Source: Bromus sterilis
Lineage: Eukaryota > Streptophyta > Magnoliopsida > Poales > Poaceae
Length of the DNA stretch: 64,000 nt
Reading direction: 5' to 3'
NCBI GenBank assembly: GCA_950022295.1
Contig: OX465595.1
Location: forward strand, 427,732,270 to 427,796,269
The first letter of the stretch is position 1; each line of letters begins with the position of its first letter. Below, one piece after another: positions 58,034 through 64,000 of the stretch. Below the pieces are notes generated by a model, which saw nothing but the letters and a program-made list of their open reading frames with translations, was not told the DNA's origin and did not search any database. The position numbers were made by a program, and so were the translations under genes.

Positions 58034-59995
58034 ACATACTAAAAAATTAGCTCAATCCGACATACCAATAAAAAAACGTAAAATCATACGGTGAGCAGAC
58101 TCGTGCTGAAACAGAAATTTGATGCACTAGGATAGCAACTTATAAGTCCAAATGGGTTTGACTTGACTCTTTATTGAAAAATCCAGAATTAAAACAAAAA
58201 ACCTAATCTCTTGAGACAGCAAGAGGACACTAGGAAAAACCAACTAAGAACAACCGGGTTGCCTCCCGTAAAGCGCTTTATTGATAGCCGTATAGCTAGG
58301 CTTTTCTTACTTAACATCATGATGGTTGGAGTGAGGTGGCTCGGCATCCCCAAGCTTGGATTCTTGTAATTATTTGATACATGTAGGGTGAGCCCAGGGG
58401 TACATCCCCAAGCTTGATTGGTTGTCCCTCTTGATCTTTGTTCATCTCACTCAACTCTTCCTCCTGAAAAATTCTTCTTACACAAATCTCAACATAAAAC
58501 TTGATTAGAGGGGTTAGTGCCTCCATAAATAAAATCCACATAGGTACATCAAAGACACATCATGAGTTGATTCTAAATATTAACTACTGTTACTACAGTT
58601 GTGCATTGCTCCTTGATCAAAAGAACCACACAAAACACAAGTAATGAGAGCAATGCAAAATAAAGACATAATCTGCCAAAAACTGAACAGCCCGTAAAGA
58701 GTGAATTTTTAGAGGCACTTAAGTTGCTCAAATCAGAAAACTTAAAACTAATGAAATATGTAGTGATAACTAAATATTGCTGTCGTAAATTACCAGGTCA
58801 AAATTCCACTTCTGTGATTTTAAACATTTTTCGCAGTGAAGTTCAGGAATCTGTTTTCTGGATAGCTAATTATTATTGTTTAATCCTATCTCACATATAA
58901 GATTATTCTTGCCATTTAAGATGAGAAATAAGACAGAAATGTGATGTTACAGTAGTGAACTAATATTTTTATTGTTTTTAGCTTTGGAAAAAGTTTTAAT
59001 GATAGAGACTTTGCAATGGTTTCATTGGCATGAACAACACATGTTCAAGGTCGACCCCAACTTCTCCATTACTCATCCTTCTCATTTACTTTCCCAAATT
59101 TTTTATAAAATGAAAATCTTAAACTAAATGATACATAACAGTAGGTAAAGGTATTTTACATGTTGTAAAGACATAAATGTGTGCTCAAACCGAGTAGGAA
59201 ATTAAAGCATAAGGAACACACCAAAAAAATATTAAACAATTTATTTTTAAGTCTAACCCATTTCCTATGCATTGGCATTTTGTAATGAAACAAATAAAAG
59301 AAGCACATAATAGCAAGCATAGAAATGTAGATCAAGTGCAACTTCAATACTTTCAGCATAAAGAGGGGAAACTTAATATTGTTGAAATATGTGTAACCAT
59401 GTTTCCCTCTCTCATAATAATTTTCAGTAGCATCATGAATAGATTCAACAATATGAATATCACATAAAACATTCTTATCATGAGCCACATGCATAAAAGA
59501 ATCACTACTCTCCACATAAGTAAAATCCTCATTAGTGATAGTGGGAGTTAAACATTCATAATTTTCATTGCAATCATCATATATAGGAAGCATAGTATCA
59601 TCAAAGTGAATTTTCTCCTCCAAGCTTGGGGAACTAGAAATATCATGCTCATCAAAACCAACTTCCCCAAGCTTAAAACTTTCCATAGAATCAGCAAGTT
59701 TATCATTTTTATCCTCAATAGTAGGGGGACTAAAAATATCATATTCATCAAGAAAAACTTCCCCAAGCTCAAGGTTTTCCTTAGCAATAAAGGTGTTCAA
59801 AGAATTAGTACTACCACAAATATGATTGTTGTGCAAATAATTTTTCAATTTCTCCTCAAAACACTTCATGTCCTAATTCAAGGTAGATATTATACAGTTC
59901 TAATATTGTGTTTTAGGTTTATATGTTAGTATGCAATGCAAACAAGAATAAAAGCTTAACACAACGCTCCCCGGCAACGGCGCCAGAAAAGTGCT
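58034..59995 (-). mobile_element. Athila-like element internal region, second copy, 3' part deleted
   Basis: It equals 9791-11752 of the first copy. The primer-binding site is at 59968-59985. PPT-like motifs recur at the same relative places. The element's 3' half and 3' LTR are missing because of the deletion ending at 58033. Confidence 0.8.
59156..59869 (-). CDS. Athila-like element ORF, second copy (acidic repeats and membrane segments)
   Basis: This ORF of 237 residues differs from 10913-11626 at three positions by eye (Phe39, Lys57, Ile182). It has the same two LGEV-DE.DI repeats, the same two predicted hydrophobic helices (about 174-195, 211-228) and the same distance from the primer site. 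The frame remains open, with no stop or frameshift in 714 bases, while the surrounding internal DNA is non-coding. Function unknown. Confidence 0.5.
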   Translation of the reverse strand: MKCFEEKLKNYLHNNHICGSTNSLNTFIAKENLELGEVFLDEYDIFSPPTIEDKNDKLADSMESFKLGEVGFDEHDISSSPSLEEKIHFDDTMLPIYDDCNENYECLTPTITNEDFTYVESSDSFMHVAHDKNVLCDIHIVESIHDATENYYERGKHGYTYFNNIKFPLFMLKVLKLHLIYISMLAIMCFFYLFHYKMPMHRKWVRLKNKLFNIFLVCSLCFNFLLGLSTHLCLYNM

Positions 59996-61406
59996 TGATG
60001 ACTCCCAAGTGCAGGAGATCAATTGTAGTACCTTTCGATAAGTATTTGAGTGTCGAACCCACGAGGAGCTGAAGGTAAGCTATCTATTCTCTAAAGCCCT
60101 ATAACCCTCTTATATGGCTGTTTATGCAAAGCAATAAGTTTGACTAAAAGGAACTAACTAATTAAAAGCAAGTGACGTGGAGTGTGGTTTGTCTAGTAAC
60201 TAGTGAAGCAAGTTTAAAATGCAAGTAATCCTAGAGCAAGTTTCTAAGCAAGTTTCACAAGTAGCAAGCAGCAAATATCTCAAGTATCTCAAGGGAGCAA
60301 GTGTTCTAGCAATAGGTGTTTCGTTCGTGTGGTTGTCACAATTAGTGAAGCACATGTTTTAGTCTTAGTTGTTTCTTCTAGGAAGGAGCCATGAATAGGT
60401 ATAGTCAAGTAAATGATCTACAACCCCTTATGATGGATCATGTGGCCAAGTAAATGACTGCACAAGATTGATTAAGACATAAAGTCCCACCATAGCCTTA
60501 CGTTCTAAGGTCCCCTATATATATCCCCCAATAACTTAACTTTGTGGCTCGGTCTCAGGTTGCTGTCACTCCCAAGTCACCACCACTCCATTATGCTACC
60601 AATGATCACCTTACATGCATTCCCCAACATATGCGTGCACTCATATATTGTACATAAAGACAATCATAGAAGATAACAAACTTGTATGCAACCAATCAAC
60701 GAACTATTTCACCATTGCCAAGAACAATTCACTACTCAAACATAGACGGGGAGACACAATACATCAAGGGAATATAGTATTGCATCATACATCGTGTTTG
60801 CCAAGAGATTACAGTGGAGAGATGGAGCTGATCTTGCTGTAGATGTTGATGATGAACACGCCAGAGGGGGGTGGAGCCCTCCGGGGGTGATCCCGGCGGC
60901 GTTTCCCCCCTCCGATCTTCTCCGGCGGTAGCCTTCTGTCTCTCTGTTTCGTGGTTTCGTCTCTCGGCGCCGCCTCCTCCTCGAAAAGGCCAAGGGACCC
61001 TTTATATAGTCGTTTTAGGTCATGAGACACTCGGGAGAAGAAAGATCGACGGCATCGGAGCCACGGGGGCAAAAAGAAGGCCTCTCACGCGGCCAAGGAA
61101 TCTGGCCGCGTGGAGGGTCCTCTTTGCCACCTGGTTGGCCTTTTGGCCCTCTACTTTGGCCCATGGTCTTCGTCTCAAAAATTCTGAACCGTGCTCTTTG
61201 GCCTTGCCCTTTTTAGAGTCCCGAAGCTCCCGAAAAGTCTGAAACACTAAAAAGTACGTTTTCTGGAAAAACAGGGTTAGAACCAAAAGAAGGGGGATTG
61301 TTTAGAAAATCCCCCAAATCATTATAAAACATGAATATAAGTTGCTAATATGTAGGAAAAACAAGTAATAACATGCAAAGTTCATGTATGCATTTTACAT
61401 GCATCA
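59996..61406 (-). repeat. 5' LTR of the Athila-like element, second copy, with CTTCC at its right
   Basis: 1411 bases, TGATGACTCC...GCATCA. It is followed by CTTCC (61407-61411), the same five bases that precede the far LTR at 6329-6333. Unlike the first copy, no internal sequence follows, so this is the true outer end of the original insertion. Confidence 0.85.
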
Positions 61407-61411
61407 CTTCC

Positions 61412-62221
61412 TCAACTAACAATGATAATGATTACTAAACATTCACCAAGTCACGGGTGACAACTACATCCCAGGGACGGCGCTCCATGCAAGGGGGAGG
61501 TGCGCGAATGCAGCGTCGATGGCGCATCCAGTGCGGACCGGAACCGAGCCCGAAGAGGAGAAGGACGACCCCTCGAGGTCGAGGAGCTTGTCGGCTTGGC
61601 CATCCCCACGATCATGACGTGATTTCTGTAACCTTGGTTCCAAATGACTAAAGCCTAGCGATGGTTCTACAAATTTTCCATGGTTATAACGATGCAACTG
61701 GATTTTTCATCCCATGCCAATGCTGCCATTTTCAATTTTAGATTGTTTTATTTAGATTGTGATGGTTCTTTTTGCACAGGGCAAATTCTTTTTTTTCCAA
61801 AGGGGAAACTGGTAGTATTTTATTTTATTTTTATTGTGTAGAACACGAAATTCATTATATATGAGACATGTCAATCTTGCCGATATGAAGCGTTAACGCA
61901 TCATGTATGCATGCATGGGCCACGTATCTTCCATCTTCCTTCATCATGCGTCCATGGTTTTCCGGGAGGCCAAACTGCAGCACTTTGCGCATGCATCCGT
62001 TGCCAACATCAACCACGGCTACTTTTTCTGTTCGCAATTTCTTAACTAGCTAAAGAAGGTGAAACCCATGCATGGTTTCCAAAGTAGTAACATCTATGCG
62101 GTAAAGCGAAACAAACGGAAAACTGGTGGGGGTGAAGAAGGGCATGCACTTACCACAAAATAGTTGACCGTGAAGCTCTCGTGGCCTCACATTCATGCCT
62201 AATTTACACGCTCCCCTCCGT
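61412..62221 (+). promoter_or_regulatory. Unique flank and upstream region of the cysteine-rich gene, with RY motifs
   Basis: 61460-61650 is GC-rich without a recognised product. From 61850 the DNA looks like promoter sequence. CATGCATG is at 61910-61917 and 62068-62075, and CATGCAT at 61990-61996. RY motifs (CATGCA) are bound by seed B3 regulators (ABI3/FUS3/LEC2 group), so seed expression is a reasonable inference. Confidence 0.4.
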
Positions 62222-62231
62222 TATATATATA
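62222..62231 (+). promoter_or_regulatory. TATA box of the cysteine-rich gene
   Basis: TATATATATA lies 72 bases before the ATG at 62303, at the usual distance for a short 5' leader. Confidence 0.55.
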
Positions 62232-62302
62232 GGATGACACAATAGCTCCACCAGTAAACCCGTTGCCATCCAATAGGATCAGCCTCAATAAGGACAACAA
62301 TA

Positions 62303-62653
62303 ATGGCGCAGAACAGGAGCATTGTAGGAGCTCTATTCATAGTGACCCTTATCCTGGTGGCCCCATCAGTGTTTTCAGGGGAAATTGCTGACAAGGTAAG
62401 CACGCTGGTAGCAAAGGTGGCCAAATGCAACAAGGAGTGCGAAGGTAAAGCGACTCCTGCCGACATCGACCTTTGCAAGGAGAAGTGTAGCCTCTTCGAG
62501 CACTCAGGTTATGCGACCATCGGGACGGGTGCCTGCCTTCAGAGTTGCGACAAGGTGAAGAATGACCAATCCTCCTTCAAGATGTGTGAAGACAAATGTC
62601 GTGAGAAGTATAAGGCTAGGTTGTCAGATATCAAACAGGGTAAGAATGTGTAG
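62303..62653 (+). CDS. Small secreted cysteine-rich protein, double alpha-hairpinin-like
   Basis: 116 residues. Residues 1-26 form a signal peptide (hydrophobic IVGALFIVTLILVAPSV, small residues at FSG), so the product should enter the secretory pathway. The mature part has exactly eight cysteines in four C-x3-C pairs: 42/46, 58/62, 78/82, 95/99. The loops within each pair of motifs are 11 (47-57) and 12 (83-94) residues. Each half fits the alpha-hairpinin plan (C-x3-C, loop, C-x3-C), known for plant defence peptides and trypsin inhibitors, but I cannot say which activity, if any, it has. The end is basic. It is a single uninterrupted frame. AAG|GTAAGC at 62394-62402 is a good splice-donor match inside the frame, so an alternative spliced form cannot be excluded. 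A TATA box lies upstream and AATAAA at 62860-62865. Confidence 0.75.
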   Translation: MAQNRSIVGALFIVTLILVAPSVFSGEIADKVSTLVAKVAKCNKECEGKATPADIDLCKEKCSLFEHSGYATIGTGACLQSCDKVKNDQSSFKMCEDKCREKYKARLSDIKQGKNV

Positions 62654-63462
62654 GAAGGATGCCCCGGGTATTATCCAGTCACAACCCTCTATCAGTACAT
62701 CAACGGCCAACATTTCGCTGAAGGTGAACCGCTCGATCGATAGCCAAGAATGGCATGATCCTATTAATGTCATGTATTTTCTAAATTCTGGTATATGGAC
62801 TATCAAGTTGGTTGATAAAAATTGGTAGTCCTTTCTAATTTCAACAAAATTATTATTGTAATAAATAGAATGTGTGCTTTATTTTAGCACAAGTTCATTG
62901 TATTTGTATTTTTGCTTGTAACAGGTTGAGTGCTCAAGTAGTTTTTCTATATGGAATTTCTTGCACTCCATCCAGCCATATAATGTGTGAATGGATCAAT
63001 GTCGCATTGATATTAAACAATTTCCTATATTTGGTGGTTCATTGGCAATTCGTGTCTTGTTCCGGTTGCTATATTGGTGGTTCGCATGGTCAACATTCAT
63101 TATAGAATGGTTGAAGCGCCAGCACGACAGTGGCTCGGGAATTAGTCCTCTCCTCCGGAGAATGCAGCAACGTTCCCGTTGATCAGCTCGATTGATGTGT
63201 ATTCCTTCCTCCTATAAATCGTCCTCAGGCTGATCGGAGCTCTCAAATCGCTGTTGGTCACACGATCTAGAGTTCAATTACTACCGTAGTAATTCGTCGT
63301 TACTGCTGATGAATGCCCTATTGATTTGCATGCGTTTGCAGTGAAAAACGGAAACCCGTGATTGGCCTCACTCACCTCGAAACAACGCAATGAAAACCTA
63401 ACGAGCCGCCGCTTCCTCTCCCTTCACAGCCGCCGTTCTAATTTTTCTCTCCCACCATCACC
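62654..63462. other. 3' UTR of the cysteine-rich gene and intergenic DNA
   Basis: AATAAA at 62860-62865 lies about 207 bases after the stop and is the likely poly(A) signal. From about 63360 the sequence becomes C-rich and leader-like. No gene is recognised between. Confidence 0.4.
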
Positions 63463-63903
63463 ATGGCGACCCCCTCACCTCTCCAACAGAGATTCCCCAT
63501 CTCTCATCCCTCCCCATCTTCTGAAGACGGCCCAGCCACACACCGTGGTTCCTGGCCTTGCACAGGTTGTCGCCGGCGGCTGGGTCTTCACGGTGGAGGT
63601 GGAGAGGGAAGAGCAGGTGCGGATCTGGAGGCCAGCGTTGAGGGGAAGGACCAGCGAGTCACGACGTGTACAAGGCGAACAGAGAGGGGTGGATCTGGCC
63701 GTCGAGCACAGATCGCCTCTGCGGCCTTCTGCTCAATATTCAAGGTCCACATATTTCTGATTCCAATTACTTTGGAGAGATGATTTTCATTCTTAATAAA
63801 CTGCAAATAATTTTATTATTTAGATTTGCTAGATGGTTTTTGACAATGAAATCTTGATTTGTTTTTGTAGATAACGTATCTACAGCATGAGTTTGCATGG
63901 AAG
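63463..63903 (+). CDS. Possible 5' end of a gene running off the right edge
   Basis: A CT-rich leader-like stretch precedes ACCATGG (ATG at 63463). The frame MATPSPLQQRF... is serine/proline- and then arginine/glycine-rich, with no known domain. It would leave its GC-rich first exon near 63743 (AAGGTCC). A good acceptor TTTGTTTTTGTAG ends at 63870 and a 33-base exon (63871-63903, ITYLQHEFAWK in one frame) is followed by the donor GGTATC. Composition falls from GC-rich to AT-rich at the proposed intron. All of this is inference from composition and splice-like signals. A competing 132-codon frame (63362-63760) overlaps it. Confidence 0.22.
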
Positions 63904-64000
63904 GTATCTTCCGCTCATTTACTTGTTTGGTTCGTATCACGTGATGAAGATGAGTCACCTATATTTGATTGACACAAGTATAGTTATGCCTAGAGCTACA
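63904..64000. other. Right edge, nothing further recognised
   Basis: AT-rich, presumably intronic if the gene start at 63463 is real. Confidence 0.25.

Overview
This window is nuclear DNA from a grass, most likely a Triticeae species (wheat, barley, rye or Aegilops type). The evidence is layered LTR retrotransposons of the Tekay/Del chromovirus and Athila-like types, Stowaway-type MITEs starting CTCCCTCC, LINE remnants, GC-rich pseudo-coding stretches inside long LTRs, and very low gene density. There are no bacterial-type operons. Almost everything is transposon sequence, and only one compact gene (62303-62653) looks intact.

Layout. 1-5364: long LTR sequence in minus orientation, with a 4.5-kb solo LTR (273-4759, target duplication GTCGA) nested in another LTR whose end is at 5364. 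5365-6333: the 3' end of an unidentified gene and flanking DNA. 6334-13306: an Athila-like, gag-pol-less element (minus strand), arranged LTR-internal-LTR-internal fragment. 13307-22452: mixed DNA holding an LTR fragment, two Stowaway MITEs, LINE debris, an F-box pseudogene joined to a LINE tail, a 1.9-kb minisatellite of hairpin-forming units and a possible small secreted-protein ORF. 22453-48781: three head-to-tail units (period about 8787 bp) of a Tekay chromovirus, each with an intact 1486-residue Gag-Pol-chromodomain ORF. 48782-53746: a second copy of the LINE debris, a transposon-type coiled-coil ORF, a LINE RNase H remnant and a (CA)n tract. 53747-61406: a near-identical second copy of 1-4288 joined to a second copy of 9791-13164. 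61407-64000: unique DNA with a small secreted cysteine-rich protein gene and, at the edge, a possible 5' end of another gene.

Two structural results stand out. First, the Tekay array is circularly permuted. Its left LTR begins at LTR position 1320 and its right LTR stops at position 1288, so the block equals three full circles minus 31 bases. That is expected if a concatemer made from a one-LTR circle was inserted by end joining, and not for integrase insertion. Second, the 5-base target duplication CTTCC of the Athila-like element is split: one half lies at 6329-6333 and the other at 61407-61411. The 47 kb that now lies beyond the complete element (13307-58033) therefore appears to have entered or been duplicated inside one original insertion locus. 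A segmental duplication of about 53.7 kb, followed by a deletion, explains this. All identity statements come from reading by eye and no alignment was run.
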